Source of the DNA: Solwaraspora sp. WMMD1047
GTDB taxonomy: Bacteria > Actinomycetota > Actinomycetes > Mycobacteriales > Micromonosporaceae
Length of the DNA stretch: 64,000 nucleotides
Reading direction: 5' to 3'
Assembly (NCBI RefSeq): GCF_029626155.1
Contig: NZ_JARUBL010000001.1
Location: forward strand, 6,786,501 to 6,850,500
Shown: positions 52,722-62,775 of the stretch, piece by piece
Layout of the letters: every line of letters starts with the position of its first letter
Numbering within the stretch: the stretch's first letter is position 1
Made by a program: the position numbers and the translations under genes
Notes under the pieces: model-generated
Told to the model about the DNA's origin: nothing
Databases searched by the model: none
Seen by the model: the letters and a program-made list of their open reading frames with translations, nothing else

Positions 52722-53468
52722 TTACTGCTCTGCCGTGGCGGTCCAGCGTCCCCGGTGCACCACCTCGTCGACCGGCCGCCGGCCGCGCTTCAGGGACGGT
52801 GACCGGTGGTCGGTGGCAGGGTAACCGATGGTGAGCGCACCGATCGGGGTGTACTCCCCCGGCACCGCGAACGTTTCTCGGAAGGCCGCCGTCCGCTCCG
52901 GCGGAATCCCGAAGAAGCAGGCGCCGAGCCCTTCGTCGACGGCGGTGAGCAGCATCAGCAGGGCCGCGAAGCCGGTGTCGATGTGCCAGTACGGCACCGG
53001 CCAGCGGGCCTCGTCGCGGTCGGTCCACCCCTTGTCGGGCTCGGCATACCGGTCCAGGTAGGCGGACCGGTTGGCGTGCGGCACCACGATAAGCGGCGCC
53101 CGCCGCATCCCGGCCAGCCACCGACTGACCGGCTTCGCCGCATCCGCCCCACCGCTTGACGAGCCACCGCTCGGCGCACCGCCGCTCGGCGCACCGCCGC
53201 TCGACGAGCCGCCGCTCGACGAGCCGCCGCTGGGCGGGCCGCCGTCGGCCGAGTCGTCTTCGGCCGTGGTCGGGGTGGTCGCGGTCCAGAAGGCGGCCCG
53301 GTCGGCGGGGTCGGTGAGCACCAGGAAGCCCCAGCCCTGTGAGAAGCCGGCGGACGGCGCGCGGATCGCGTGGTCGAGGATCCGGTCCACCAGATCCGGC
53401 GGGACCGGCCGGTCCGGATCGTAGTTGCGGACCATCCGGCGCCGCCGGACAACCTGGGCGAACTCCAT
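52722..53468 (-). CDS. nitroreductase family protein with Gly/Ser repeat insert
   Basis: 248 residues. RRRMVRNYDPDRPVPPDLVDRILDHAIRAPSAG is the FMN-binding start of the nitroreductase fold, and GLGACFFGIPPERTAAF is the later conserved segment. An insert at about 72-110 is made of Ser/Gly/Ala/Pro pentads encoded by 15-base tandem units, probably a flexible loop. The fold otherwise appears complete. Stands alone; substrate unknown. Confidence 0.85.
   Translation of the reverse strand: MEFAQVVRRRRMVRNYDPDRPVPPDLVDRILDHAIRAPSAGFSQGWGFLVLTDPADRAAFWTATTPTTAEDDSADGGPPSGGSSSGGSSSGGAPSGGAPSGGSSSGGADAAKPVSRWLAGMRRAPLIVVPHANRSAYLDRYAEPDKGWTDRDEARWPVPYWHIDTGFAALLMLLTAVDEGLGACFFGIPPERTAAFRETFAVPGEYTPIGALTIGYPATDHRSPSLKRGRRPVDEVVHRGRWTATAEQ
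53146..53250. repeat. seven 15-base units inside the nitroreductase gene
   Basis: Seven 15-base units such as GAGCCGCCGCTCGAC and GCACCGCCGCTCGGC, differing by one to four bases, keep the frame and encode Gly/Ser/Ala/Pro pentads on the minus strand. Confidence 0.75.
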
Positions 53469-53504
53469 GACCGTGACCTCCGGATCCGCCGCCCCACTGC
53501 GGCT

Positions 53505-53655
53505 CCGCCGATCATGCCTGGTCGCCCGCCGGCAGACGCATCACACCCGACTCGCACCGCTCGGCCGATCGCGCCTGCGTGGCCGGCCGGGCCGACGCGT
53601 CATACCCGACTCGCACCGCCCGGCGGGCCGATCGCGCCTACTCGGCCGCCGGGCG
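53505..53655. repeat. imperfect ~59-base direct repeat in an intergenic region
   Basis: A unit of about 59 bases starting GACGCATCACACCCGACTCG (53535) recurs at 53594 as GACGCGTCATACCCGACTCG, with partial copies at both ends (GGTCGCCCGCC, GGTCGCCCGGG). It fills the gap between the nitroreductase and aldose-epimerase genes. Confidence 0.6.
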
Positions 53656-53661
53656 AGCGGA

Positions 53662-54606
53662 TCACTGCTGGTCGCCCGGGTGGATTCCCCAGCTGGCCCG
53701 CCAGGTCTGGTCGGGTTCGAGGACGATCAGGTCGCGGCCGGACCGGAAGGCGTCCGGCGGGCAGGTCATCGGCTCCACCGCCACCGACCGCCGGTTGCGC
53801 TGCCCGGTCAGGGTGTCCCCGGTGAAGACCTGCCACCAGCCGAACGACCCATCGCCCCAGATGCGTACCTTGGCCGAGCCGTCCGGGCTGGCCAGCGTGA
53901 CGCTCGACCCGCCGTCGGGCTCGTGGTCGACGTCGCCGAAGGCGAGGTCCAGCACCGCGGTGCCGATCCGGCGCGGCTCGGTGAAGTCGAAGTCGCCGCC
54001 GGATACCTTCGCCGCGCCGATCGGCAGCAGCCGGCCGTCCACAAGTATCCGGCTGCGCGCCGGCACCCGCAGCAGCAGGTCGTCCACGGCCACCCCGGGC
54101 AGTTGCAGGTACGGGTGGACGGAGAACCCGAACGGGCACGGCTCGTCGCCGACGTTCGTCACCTCGTGCTCCGCGCGCAGCCCACCGACCCCGACCGACC
54201 AGCGGGTACGCAGGTGCAGCGGCCACGGGTAGCCCGGTTGGGGCATCAGGTCGCAGGTGACCGTCACCGCGTCCTTCTCGTGGGACTCCAACCGCCAGGG
54301 CAGCCAGTTGACCAGGCCGTGCAGCGCCGTGTTGCGGACCGGCTCGGTCAGCGACAGCTGCAGGGACTTCCCGCCGAAGGTGTACTGCCCGTCGCGGATC
54401 CGGTTCGGCCACGGGGCCAGCACCTGGCCGGCGCCGCCGACGCAGATCTCGTCCTCGGCGTAGCCGTCGACGTAGTCGGTCCCGTCCGCCCGGTAGGTCC
54501 GCAGCCCGCCGCCGATCTCGACCACGACGGCTTCCTGCCCGTCGCCCGAGATCATCCACTGTGCACCTGAAGGGGGCCGCCGACGGCCGGCCTGGACGTT
54601 CGTCAT
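53662..54606 (-). CDS. aldose 1-epimerase family protein
   Basis: 314 residues. APWPNRIRDGQYTFGG, HGLVNWLPW with the active His, FSVHPYLQLPG with the second His and the catalytic Glu near the C-terminus (AVEPMTCPPDAF) fit the galactose-mutarotase fold. It interconverts the anomers of an aldose in the cytoplasm. ATG at 54604-54606; no clear operon. The tandem-repeat array begins about 100 bases upstream. Confidence 0.88.
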   Translation of the reverse strand: MTNVQAGRRRPPSGAQWMISGDGQEAVVVEIGGGLRTYRADGTDYVDGYAEDEICVGGAGQVLAPWPNRIRDGQYTFGGKSLQLSLTEPVRNTALHGLVNWLPWRLESHEKDAVTVTCDLMPQPGYPWPLHLRTRWSVGVGGLRAEHEVTNVGDEPCPFGFSVHPYLQLPGVAVDDLLLRVPARSRILVDGRLLPIGAAKVSGGDFDFTEPRRIGTAVLDLAFGDVDHEPDGGSSVTLASPDGSAKVRIWGDGSFGWWQVFTGDTLTGQRNRRSVAVEPMTCPPDAFRSGRDLIVLEPDQTWRASWGIHPGDQQ

Positions 54607-54704
54607 GCTCGGACGATATCGGTTACCACCCGGACCCGCGCGGCTACCGCAACGGTCGAGGCCGTACGCCACCTGGCCGCCGGTACCTCCGGTGCCGGAC
54701 GCGC

Positions 54705-54956
54705 CTCAGAACGCCAGCTGACCGGGGCACCTTGGGTCGCGTGGCACTCAGAACGCCAGCTGACCGGGGAACCTTCGGTCGCGTGGCACTCAGAACGCCA
54801 GCTGACCGGGGAACCTTCGGTCGCGTGGCACTCAGAACGCCAGCTGACCGGGGAACCTTCGGTCGCGTGGCACTCAGAACGCCAGCTGACCGGGGAACCT
54901 TCGGTCGCGTGGCACTCAGAACGCCAGCTGACCGGGGAACCTTCGGTCGCGTGGCG
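54705..54956. repeat. six tandem 42-base hairpin units
   Basis: Six head-to-tail copies start at 54705, 54747, 54789, 54831, 54873 and 54915. Copies 2-6 are identical over about 40 bases; copy 1 differs at a few positions. Each unit can fold: arm GCCA with TGGC outside and GACCG with CGGTC inside, around a 9-base loop, spaced by ACTCAGAAC. The array fills the gap between two minus-strand genes. It is open in several frames because 42 is a multiple of three, but no start signal supports translation. Confidence 0.92.
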
Positions 54957-54958
54957 CC

Positions 54959-55180
54959 TCAGATGGAGCGCCGGATGTAGCGGTTCGGTCTGTTGCCCGC
55001 CTGCCGGTGCGCCTTCAGGTTGCCGCGCGCCCACTCCAGCAGTCGGCACCCGTCGTCCACGCACTGCTCGCACCGGCCGGGCTCCCACCGGCCACCGCTG
55101 TAGTTGGTGTGCTGCCGTACCACCCGCCGGGAGACCCAGAGCACCAGAGCGGGCGTCACCGGCCCATCGTCCAACGGCAT
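54959..55180 (-). CDS. small Cys-containing hypothetical protein
   Basis: 73 residues. A CEQCVDDGC motif in the middle and a basic C-terminal tail (NLKAHRQAGNRPNRYIRRSI) suggest a small zinc or nucleic-acid-binding protein. Not recognised. ATG at 55178-55180. The stop is 3 bases from the tandem-repeat array, so the array would form its 3' untranslated region. Confidence 0.65.
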   Translation of the reverse strand: MPLDDGPVTPALVLWVSRRVVRQHTNYSGGRWEPGRCEQCVDDGCRLLEWARGNLKAHRQAGNRPNRYIRRSI

Positions 55181-55263
55181 GCGCAGACCTCCCAGAGCCA
55201 GGCAGCCCGGCCCCGGAGCCTGCTGTCACGGAGCCGGACCGCTACCGGTTGATCCCCTGTGGT

Positions 55264-55361
55264 TGCCGACCGTAAGGGACCAAGGACCAACCTGCCATGG
55301 GTATCCATCGGTAGTCAGGGACTGGCCATGGGTGATTGACTCGGTCTGCCGACCGTAGGGA
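55264..55361 (+). promoter_or_regulatory. paired direct repeats upstream of the GntR gene
   Basis: TGCCGACCGTAAGGGA (55264) recurs as TGCCGACCGTAGGGA (55347), and between them GCCATGGGT occurs twice (about 55294 and 55325). The order A-B-B-A right before the small GntR gene suggests binding sites for it or a duplicated promoter. Confidence 0.4.
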
Positions 55362-55371
55362 GATCACCGTC

Positions 55372-55590
55372 ATGCCGCCGCAGTACGCCTACCAGCGGGT
55401 TGCCGAGGACCTGACCAGGAGAATTGAGTCCGGAGAGTTCCCGCCCGGTGCCCGACTGCCCAGTCGCGCGGAACTGTGTGCGGAGTACCAGGTCTCGTCA
55501 TTCGTGGCAGACCGCGTCTTCCTGATCCTGAAGATGAACGGGCTCACCGAGTCCCTCCCCGGCGCTGGCGTCTACGTTCGCGACCACTAG
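55372..55590 (+). CDS. minimal GntR family regulator (DNA-binding domain only)
   Basis: 72 residues: YQRVAEDLTRRIESGEFPPGARLPSRAELCAEYQVSSFVADRVFLILKMNGL is a full GntR winged helix. There is no effector-binding domain, so it either works as a bare DNA-binding protein or with a partner. GGGAGA lies about 8 bases before the ATG. Repeats precede it and a long inverted repeat follows its stop. Confidence 0.85.
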   Translation: MPPQYAYQRVAEDLTRRIESGEFPPGARLPSRAELCAEYQVSSFVADRVFLILKMNGLTESLPGAGVYVRDH

Positions 55591-55604
55591 ACACTCGCGG
55601 ACAC

Positions 55605-55670
55605 CAAGATCCACAGGACATCCGGCACGCCCTTCGGCGAAATGCCATGCCCAATGTCCTGTGGATCTTG
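55605..55670. repeat. 17-bp perfect inverted repeat with 32-base loop
   Basis: The arm CAAGATCCACAGGACAT at 55605-55621 pairs perfectly with ATGTCCTGTGGATCTTG at 55654-55670. The stem is far less GC-rich than its surroundings and no T-run follows. It lies between the minimal GntR gene and the end of the convergent MFS gene; a terminator, small RNA or remnant of a mobile element are possible. Confidence 0.8.
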
Positions 55671-55781
55671 AGATCCGGGTGGAGTCGGTGGCAGCCGCGT
55701 CAGATTTGCGTGATCAACTGATCAAGTCGCGCTTTTTGGGGCGTACCCGGGAGTTTTCATCTGTTGATCTTGGAGCGAGGG

Positions 55782-57083
55782 TCAGTGGGGGGAGCGGTAG
55801 CGGAGTAGGGCGGGGAAGGTGGCGGCCAGGAGGAGGGCCAGGATGGCAGCGGCGATTCCGCCGCCGACCCAGGAGAAGGTCACGCCGAAGACGGTGGCCA
55901 TCACGCCCGCCCGCAGGTCGCCGAGGCGCGGACCGCCGGCGACCACCGTGGTGTTCACCCCCTGCAGCCGGCCGCGCATCCGGTCCGGGGCGTACACCTG
56001 CAGCATCGACTGGCGGAAGACCGCGCTGACCAGGTCGGCGGCGCCGGCCAAGGCGAGCAGCAGCACCACCAGCCAGAGTTGCCGGGCCAGTCCGGCCAGC
56101 GCGATCGCCAGCCCCCAGCCGACCACCGCCGCCACCAGGCCAACCCCCTGCCGGCGGACCCGGCCGATCCAGCCGGAGGTGAGCCCGCCCAGCACCGAGC
56201 CGATCGCGATCGCGCTGAACAGCCAGCCGACCGCCGAACCACCGCCGAACCGCTCCTGCGCCACCTGCGGGAACAGCGCCCGGGGCATGGCCAGCACCAT
56301 GGCGATGACGTCCACCGCGAACGACAGCAGCAGCACCGGCGTGGTGGCCAGGTAGCGCAGCCCGTCGGCGATGCTGCGCAGCCCGGCGCTGCGGGCACCG
56401 CCCGGCTCCGGGTCCACCGGCGGTACCGGCGGCAGCCGGTAGGTGGCCCAGAGCATGACGGTGAACATCAGCGCGTCCACCCCGTAGGCCAGCGACAGGG
56501 CGGCGCCGGTGTCGAAGCGGGCGAAGAGCAGGCCGGCGGTGAGCGGGCCGATCACCATGGTCGCCTGGAAGGTGGTGAAGTTGAGGGTGATCGCCGCCGG
56601 CACCAGCGGCTTCGGCACCAGCCGCGAGACGATCGCGTTGCGGGTCGGCGAGCTGATCGCGAAGGCGGTCGACTGCACCGCGATCAGGGCCAGCAGCAGG
56701 TACGCGTTGTCGACCCGCAGCAGCGCCTGGAGCAGCAGCCCGAGGGTGGACGCCCACATCAGCGCCGAACTGGACAGCAGCAGCCGGCGGCGGTCCACCG
56801 CATCGGCGATCGCCCCGCCCCACAGCCCGAAGACCAGCAGCGGTACGAGCGCCGCCAGCCCGATCAGCCCGACCCAGAGCGAGTCGTTCGTCAGCGCGAA
56901 CATCTCGACGGGCACCGCGACGGCGGTGAGCTGGAAGCCGAACATCGCCACGCCGTTGCCGAGCCACAACCGCCGGTACGGCACCACCCGCAACGGCCGC
57001 ACGTCGATCGCCCACCGCCGGCGGACGTCGGCAGCCGGCTCTTTGTCGATCTTCGTCAAGGCGCTAGTCGCTCGATGATCCAC
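55782..57083 (-). CDS. MFS transporter
   Basis: 433 residues with 12 membrane helices. The family loop after helix 2 reads [17 protein letters not shown], and the second-half counterpart is GWIGRVRRQ. It resembles MFS_3/enterobactin-exporter-like drug efflux carriers. Substrate unknown. GTG start at 57081-57083, overlapping the end of the pdxH gene by 28 bases, so it follows pdxH in one transcript. Confidence 0.85.
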   Translation of the reverse strand: MDHRATSALTKIDKEPAADVRRRWAIDVRPLRVVPYRRLWLGNGVAMFGFQLTAVAVPVEMFALTNDSLWVGLIGLAALVPLLVFGLWGGAIADAVDRRRLLLSSSALMWASTLGLLLQALLRVDNAYLLLALIAVQSTAFAISSPTRNAIVSRLVPKPLVPAAITLNFTTFQATMVIGPLTAGLLFARFDTGAALSLAYGVDALMFTVMLWATYRLPPVPPVDPEPGGARSAGLRSIADGLRYLATTPVLLLSFAVDVIAMVLAMPRALFPQVAQERFGGGSAVGWLFSAIAIGSVLGGLTSGWIGRVRRQGVGLVAAVVGWGLAIALAGLARQLWLVVLLLALAGAADLVSAVFRQSMLQVYAPDRMRGRLQGVNTTVVAGGPRLGDLRAGVMATVFGVTFSWVGGGIAAAILALLLAATFPALLRYRSPH

Positions 57084-57694
57084 GCTCCCTTCCCGGTCAG
57101 ACGGTAACGCAGCCGATCATGCAGGCGGCTGGCCCGGCCCTGCCAGAACTCCACCGTCTCCGGCACCACCCGCAGGCCGCCCCAGTGCGGTGGGGTCGGC
57201 ACCTCGTCGGGGAACCGCTCGGCCGCCGCCTGGTAGCCGGCCTCCAGGGCGGCCCGGTCGGGCAGCGGCTGGGACTGCGGGCTCGCCCAGGCACCGAGTT
57301 GTGAGCTGCGGGGCCGGCTGCCGAAGTACGCCTCGGTCTCGGCCCGGTCGATCCGCCGGATCGGGCCGCAGACCACCACCTGCCGGCGCATCGCGTGCCA
57401 CGGAAACAACAGGCTGGCGTACGGGTTCGCTTCGGCCTCGATGCCCTTGCGGGACCGGTAGTTGGTGAAGAAGGTCAGCCCGCGTTCGTCGTACCCCTTG
57501 AGCAGGACCGTTCGGGTGCTCGGCCGGCCGGCGGCGTCGGCGGTGGCGACCACCATGGCGTTGGGCTCCGGCAGGGCGGCCGCGACCGCGTCGGCGAACC
57601 AGCGTCCGAACTGGGTGTGCCAGTCCGCCGCCAGGTCATCCCGGGAAAGGCCTTTCTCCTCGGCGTACTCGTTTCGCATTGTGGCCGGCTCCAT
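57056..57694 (-). CDS. pdxH: pyridoxamine 5'-phosphate oxidase
   Basis: 212 residues. FMN-binding segments [26 protein letters not shown] and [19 protein letters not shown] and the C-terminal [15 protein letters not shown] with RLAP are the PdxH signature. The enzyme makes pyridoxal 5'-phosphate from pyridoxamine or pyridoxine phosphate with FMN and oxygen. ATG at 57692-57694. Divergent from citrate synthase. Confidence 0.95.
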   Translation of the reverse strand: MEPATMRNEYAEEKGLSRDDLAADWHTQFGRWFADAVAAALPEPNAMVVATADAAGRPSTRTVLLKGYDERGLTFFTNYRSRKGIEAEANPYASLLFPWHAMRRQVVVCGPIRRIDRAETEAYFGSRPRSSQLGAWASPQSQPLPDRAALEAGYQAAAERFPDEVPTPPHWGGLRVVPETVEFWQGRASRLHDRLRYRLTGKGAWIIERLAP

Positions 57695-57947
57695 GTGTCT
57701 CCCATCACGTCGACCGCACGATAACCCCGTCCAGAACGGCCCTGGCCAGGGTATTCGCGCTCAGCGGCGCCCGACCTGGGGCCGGGCGACCACGGACGGG
57801 CATTTACCACGGCCGTCTGGGTCGCGCTGTCGCTAATTCAGCAGGCAAGATGGCACGAACACGTTGCTGAGGATTGCTTAAGGAGCCCTTCCGGCGCGAC
57901 GGACCCCCCTCCGGACGCCCGGACGAAAACAGATCCAGGAGAGCGAA

Positions 57948-59054
57948 ATGTCCGACTTCAAGCCGGGGCTGGAAGGCGTGGTCGCCTTCGAGACCGAGAT
58001 CGCCGAGCCCGACAAGGAAGGGGGTTCGCTGCGATATCGAGGCGTGGACATCGAGGATCTGATCGGCCAGGTCTCCTTCGGCAACGTCTGGGCGCTGCTT
58101 GTCGACGGCCGGTTCGGCCCCGGCCTGCCGCCGGCCGAGCCGTTCCCGGTGCCGGTGCACTCCGGTGACATCCGGGTCGACGTGCAGTCGGCGGTCGCGA
58201 TGCTCGCCCCGTACTGGGGGCTGAACCAGCTGCTGGACATCTCGGACGAGCAGGCCCGCGCCGACCTGGCCCGGGTCTCGGTCACCGCGCTCTCCTTCGT
58301 GGCGCAGTCCGCGCGCGGCCTGGGGCTGCCCGCCGTACCGCAGAAGGAGATCGACAAGGCCGAGACGATCGTCGAGCGGTTCATGAAGCGCTGGCGCGGC
58401 GAGCCCGACCCCCGGCACGTCAAGGCGGTCGACGCCTACTTCATCTCCGCCGCCGAGCACGGCATGAACGCCTCCACCTTCACCGCCCGAATCGTCGCCT
58501 CCACCGGCGCCGACGCGGCGGCCTGCATCTCGTCGGGCATCGGCGCGCTCTCCGGCCCACTGCACGGCGGCGCCCCGTCCCGGGTACTGCACATGATCGA
58601 AGCGGTCGAGCGCAGCGGCGACGCCGAGGGCTACGTCAAGGGCGTACTCGACCGGGGCGAGCGGCTGATGGGCTTCGGCCACCGGATCTACCGGGCCGAG
58701 GACCCCCGCGCCCGGGTGCTGCGGCGCACCGCCAAGGAGCTGGGCGCCCCGCGCTTCGAGATCGCCGAGGCGCTGGAGAAGGCCGCCCTGGCCGAGCTGC
58801 ACGCCCGCAAGCCGGACCGGGTGCTCGCCACGAACGTCGAGTTCTGGTCGGCCGTGGTGCTCGACTTCGCCGAGGTACCGGCGCACATGTTCACCTCGAT
58901 GTTCACCTGCGCCCGGATGGGCGGGTGGAGCGCCCACATCATGGAGCAGAAGTCGCTGCAGCGGCTGGTCCGCCCGGCCGCCCGCTACGTCGGCCCCGGC
59001 ACCCGCAAGCCGACCGACGTGGAGGGCTGGGACGCCATCCCGCACAACGTCTGA
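57948..59054 (+). CDS. citrate synthase (type 2 actinobacterial)
   Basis: 368 residues. Substrate and catalytic residues are in order: AAEHGMNAST, GPLHGGAPSRV, the catalytic His in MGFGHRIYR, the Asp region VVLDFAEVPAHMF and Arg in GTRKP. It condenses oxaloacetate with acetyl-CoA; the sequence could also serve as 2-methylcitrate synthase, but no prp genes are near. CCAGGAGAG lies 6 bases before the ATG. Confidence 0.93.
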   Translation: MSDFKPGLEGVVAFETEIAEPDKEGGSLRYRGVDIEDLIGQVSFGNVWALLVDGRFGPGLPPAEPFPVPVHSGDIRVDVQSAVAMLAPYWGLNQLLDISDEQARADLARVSVTALSFVAQSARGLGLPAVPQKEIDKAETIVERFMKRWRGEPDPRHVKAVDAYFISAAEHGMNASTFTARIVASTGADAAACISSGIGALSGPLHGGAPSRVLHMIEAVERSGDAEGYVKGVLDRGERLMGFGHRIYRAEDPRARVLRRTAKELGAPRFEIAEALEKAALAELHARKPDRVLATNVEFWSAVVLDFAEVPAHMFTSMFTCARMGGWSAHIMEQKSLQRLVRPAARYVGPGTRKPTDVEGWDAIPHNV

Positions 59055-59107
59055 TCCCCGGGTACGCCCACCGCACGCCGGTCGAGGCCGTCCCCGGGCG
59101 GGCAAGA

Positions 59108-59151
59108 GCCGCCTCTGGCCAGGGGTGATGCCGCCTCTGGCCAGGGGTGAT
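59108..59151. repeat. two 22-base direct repeats downstream of citrate synthase
   Basis: The 22-base unit beginning GCCGCCTCTGGCCAGGGG occurs at 59108 and 59130, with a degenerate third copy after it. It contains the palindrome CTGGCCAG. Lies in the gap before serC. Confidence 0.7.
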
Positions 59152-59173
59152 GCCGCCTCCGGGGCCGGGGTAA

Positions 59174-60454
<1,281 letters not shown>

Positions 60455-60601
60455 CAGATTCATGATCAGTTCTCGCAGCTCATCCGCGAAATCCGGGCGT
60501 GGCATCCCCCATCGGGTGCACTGATCGGCGTACCGTGTTGCGAGGACGCCTGGGTGGCTGGCCCGTGGCGTGGGCCAGCGAGGCGGGACGGAGGCACCGA
60601 G

Positions 60602-61669
60602 ATGCGCCCAGTACGCTTCGTCGCCCTCTCCGAGGACGGCCAGGCGCTGGTCCTCACCGACGAGGTGGGCCGGCTCCTCGCCCTCCCGATCGACGAACGG
60701 GTCGCCACCGTCCTGCACACCGAGCCGGGCACCACGCCGCTCGCGGTCGCCGCGCCGGCCAACGAGCCGCCGCCGTCGCTGTCGCCCCGGGACATCCAGG
60801 CCCGGATCCGGGCCGGCGAGTCGGCCGAAGACGTGGCCCGGATCGCCGGGGTCCCGGTCGACCGGGTGCTGCGGTACGCCGGCCCGGTGCTGCAGGAGCG
60901 GGCGATGCTCGCCCAGCACGCCCGGCGGACCCGGCTGAAGAGCTCCGAGAAGGGCGCGCCGCTCGCCGAGGTGGTGGACGGCCGGCTGGCCCAGCACGGC
61001 ATCGACACGGAGAAGATCTCCTGGGACGCCTACCGGCGCGACGACGGCACCTGGCGGATCGTCGCCACCTGGCCGTCGGGGAAGGCGACCGCGCAGGCGA
61101 TCTGGGATCTGGACAAGACCCGGCAGTCGGTGGCACCGCACGACGACATGGCGCAGTACCTCTGCGCCGAGCGTCCGGCGCCGCTGCTCGGCCAGGAGCC
61201 GGCTCCGGAGCGGGGTGGGCACGCGCTGCCCGGTCCGTCCCGGGGCGAGCCGAGCCGGGGTGGGCACGGGCTGCCCGCTGCCGCCGGTGGGTCGAGCCGC
61301 CCGGGTCGGGATCCGATCCGGGCCGGCCGGGACGCTCTGCTCGCCTCGCTGGACCGGCCGCTCGGCTCGTCGGCCGGTCGGGGTCTCGACCCGGCCGCCC
61401 AGACCGGCGCCGAGCCGCCCCGGCAGCGGCCGGTGGCCGGTGGCGCCGCGGCGCTGCTCGGTGGTCCCGGTTCCGCCTTCGACGACGACGCGGACCTGCC
61501 GAAGGAGGTGCCGGCGGTGCCGTCGCTGGCGGTGCTCCGGCCGCGCCGGACGGCCGGCCCGGCCACCCAGGGCGAGTCGGACGACGCGCCGAACAAGTCC
61601 CGCAAGCGCCTGCCGAGCTGGGACGACGTGCTGTTCGGCGGCGGCCCCGCCGCCCGCGAAACGTCCTGA
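60602..61669 (+). CDS. sepH: septation protein SepH
   Basis: 355 residues. MRPVRFVALSEDGQALVLTDEVGRLLALPIDERV is the DUF3071 domain, followed by the helix-turn-helix PRDIQARIRAGESAEDVARIAGVPVDRVLRYAGPVLQERA. The C-terminal half is disordered with RGGHALPG and RGGHGLPA repeats and ends with the conserved KRLPSWDDVLFG. SepH stimulates FtsZ assembly at the septum. A terminator hairpin follows. Confidence 0.95.
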   Translation: MRPVRFVALSEDGQALVLTDEVGRLLALPIDERVATVLHTEPGTTPLAVAAPANEPPPSLSPRDIQARIRAGESAEDVARIAGVPVDRVLRYAGPVLQERAMLAQHARRTRLKSSEKGAPLAEVVDGRLAQHGIDTEKISWDAYRRDDGTWRIVATWPSGKATAQAIWDLDKTRQSVAPHDDMAQYLCAERPAPLLGQEPAPERGGHALPGPSRGEPSRGGHGLPAAAGGSSRPGRDPIRAGRDALLASLDRPLGSSAGRGLDPAAQTGAEPPRQRPVAGGAAALLGGPGSAFDDDADLPKEVPAVPSLAVLRPRRTAGPATQGESDDAPNKSRKRLPSWDDVLFGGGPAARETS

Positions 61670-61674
61670 CCCAC

Positions 61675-61708
61675 GGTCAGTGCGGGGCCGCCTGTCCCCG
61701 CACTGACC
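61675..61708. terminator. hairpin terminator after sepH
   Basis: GGTCAGTGCGGGG pairs with CCCCGCACTGACC (13 bp) around an 8-base loop. It lies between the convergent sepH and aldo/keto reductase genes; GGTCAGTG recurs again just after it. Confidence 0.8.
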
Positions 61709-61734
61709 TGGTGGTCAGTGCCTCACCGCACCGG

Positions 61735-62721
61735 TCACCAGGCCCACGCCTCCGGGCCGGGACCGCCCTGGCCGACCGGCGGGAACAGCTCGTCGAGCCG
61801 GGCCAGCGTCTCGTCGGTCAGCCGCACTGCCAGGGCACCAAGTGAGGCGTCGAGCTGCGCCACCGTCCGCGGGCCGATGATCGGTGCGGTCACCCCGGGC
61901 CGGGACAGCAGCCAGCCGAGCGCCACGTCGGCCGGGTCCTGCCCGAGGTCCGCGCAGAGCTTCTCGTACGCCTCGATGGTGGTCCGGTTCGCGGCGAGTG
62001 CGTCGGCCGACCGGCCGCTCTTGGCGCGGGCCGCCCCGCCCTCGGCCATCTTCCGGATCGCGCCGCCGAGCAGTCCGCCGTGCAGCGGCGACCAGGGAAT
62101 GAGCCCGAGCCCGTAGTGCCGGGCGGCGGGCAGCACCTCCAGCTCGACGTGCCGGGTCAGCAGGTTGTAGATCGACTGCTCGGAGACCAGGCCGAGGAAG
62201 TGCCGGCGGGCCGCCGACTCCTGCGCGGCGGCCAGGTGCCAGCCGGCGAAGTTGGACGACCCCACGTAGAGCACCTTGCCCTGGGCGACCAGGGTCTCCA
62301 TCGCCTGCCAGATCTCCTCCCACGGCGTGGTGCGGGAGACGTGGTGCATCTGGAACAGGTCGATCCAGTCGGTCTGCAGCCGCCGCAGCGAGTCCTCACA
62401 GGAGCGGATGATGTGCCGGGCGGAGAGCCCCTGCTCGTTGGGCCAGTCGCCCATCCGCCCGTACACCTTCGTGGCGAGCACGACCCGGTCGCGGCGGCCG
62501 CCGCCCTGGGCGAACCAGCGGCCGATGATCTGCTCGGTGACCCCCTCGCCGACCTTCCACCCGTAGACGTTCGCGGTGTCGTAGAAGTTGATGCCGTGCT
62601 CCAGCGCCCGGTCCATGATCGCGAAGCTGTCGCCCTCTTCGGTCTGCGGCCCGAAGTTCATGGTCCCGAGGCAGAGCCGGCTCACCGACAGTCCGGTCCG
62701 TCCAAGATTCGTGTAGTCCAT
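61735..62721 (-). CDS. aldo/keto reductase
   Basis: 328 residues. NLGRTGLSVSRLCLGTMNFG, the catalytic Asp-Tyr region FYDTANVYG, the Lys in VVLATKVYG, the His in DLFQMHHV and the NADPH-binding GVTAPIIGPRTVAQL are all present. It reduces aldehydes or ketones with NADPH; close in style to Tas/YajO-type enzymes. ATG at 62719-62721; divergent side faces the MFS gene end. Confidence 0.92.
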   Translation of the reverse strand: MDYTNLGRTGLSVSRLCLGTMNFGPQTEEGDSFAIMDRALEHGINFYDTANVYGWKVGEGVTEQIIGRWFAQGGGRRDRVVLATKVYGRMGDWPNEQGLSARHIIRSCEDSLRRLQTDWIDLFQMHHVSRTTPWEEIWQAMETLVAQGKVLYVGSSNFAGWHLAAAQESAARRHFLGLVSEQSIYNLLTRHVELEVLPAARHYGLGLIPWSPLHGGLLGGAIRKMAEGGAARAKSGRSADALAANRTTIEAYEKLCADLGQDPADVALGWLLSRPGVTAPIIGPRTVAQLDASLGALAVRLTDETLARLDELFPPVGQGGPGPEAWAW

Positions 62722-62775
62722 CCGTTCACCCTGCCACGCGGAGAGTTCGAGTGACGATCGCCCGCCGGCAGCCGG

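Noticed and set aside
54705-54956. CRISPR array
   Set aside because: The units are directly abutting with constant spacers of 9 bases; there are no variable spacers and no cas genes.
54603-55229. Tandem repeat array read as a protein of 14-residue repeats (either strand)
   Set aside because: The frames stay open only because the unit length is a multiple of three; no ribosome binding site or conserved start, and the same array is open on both strands.
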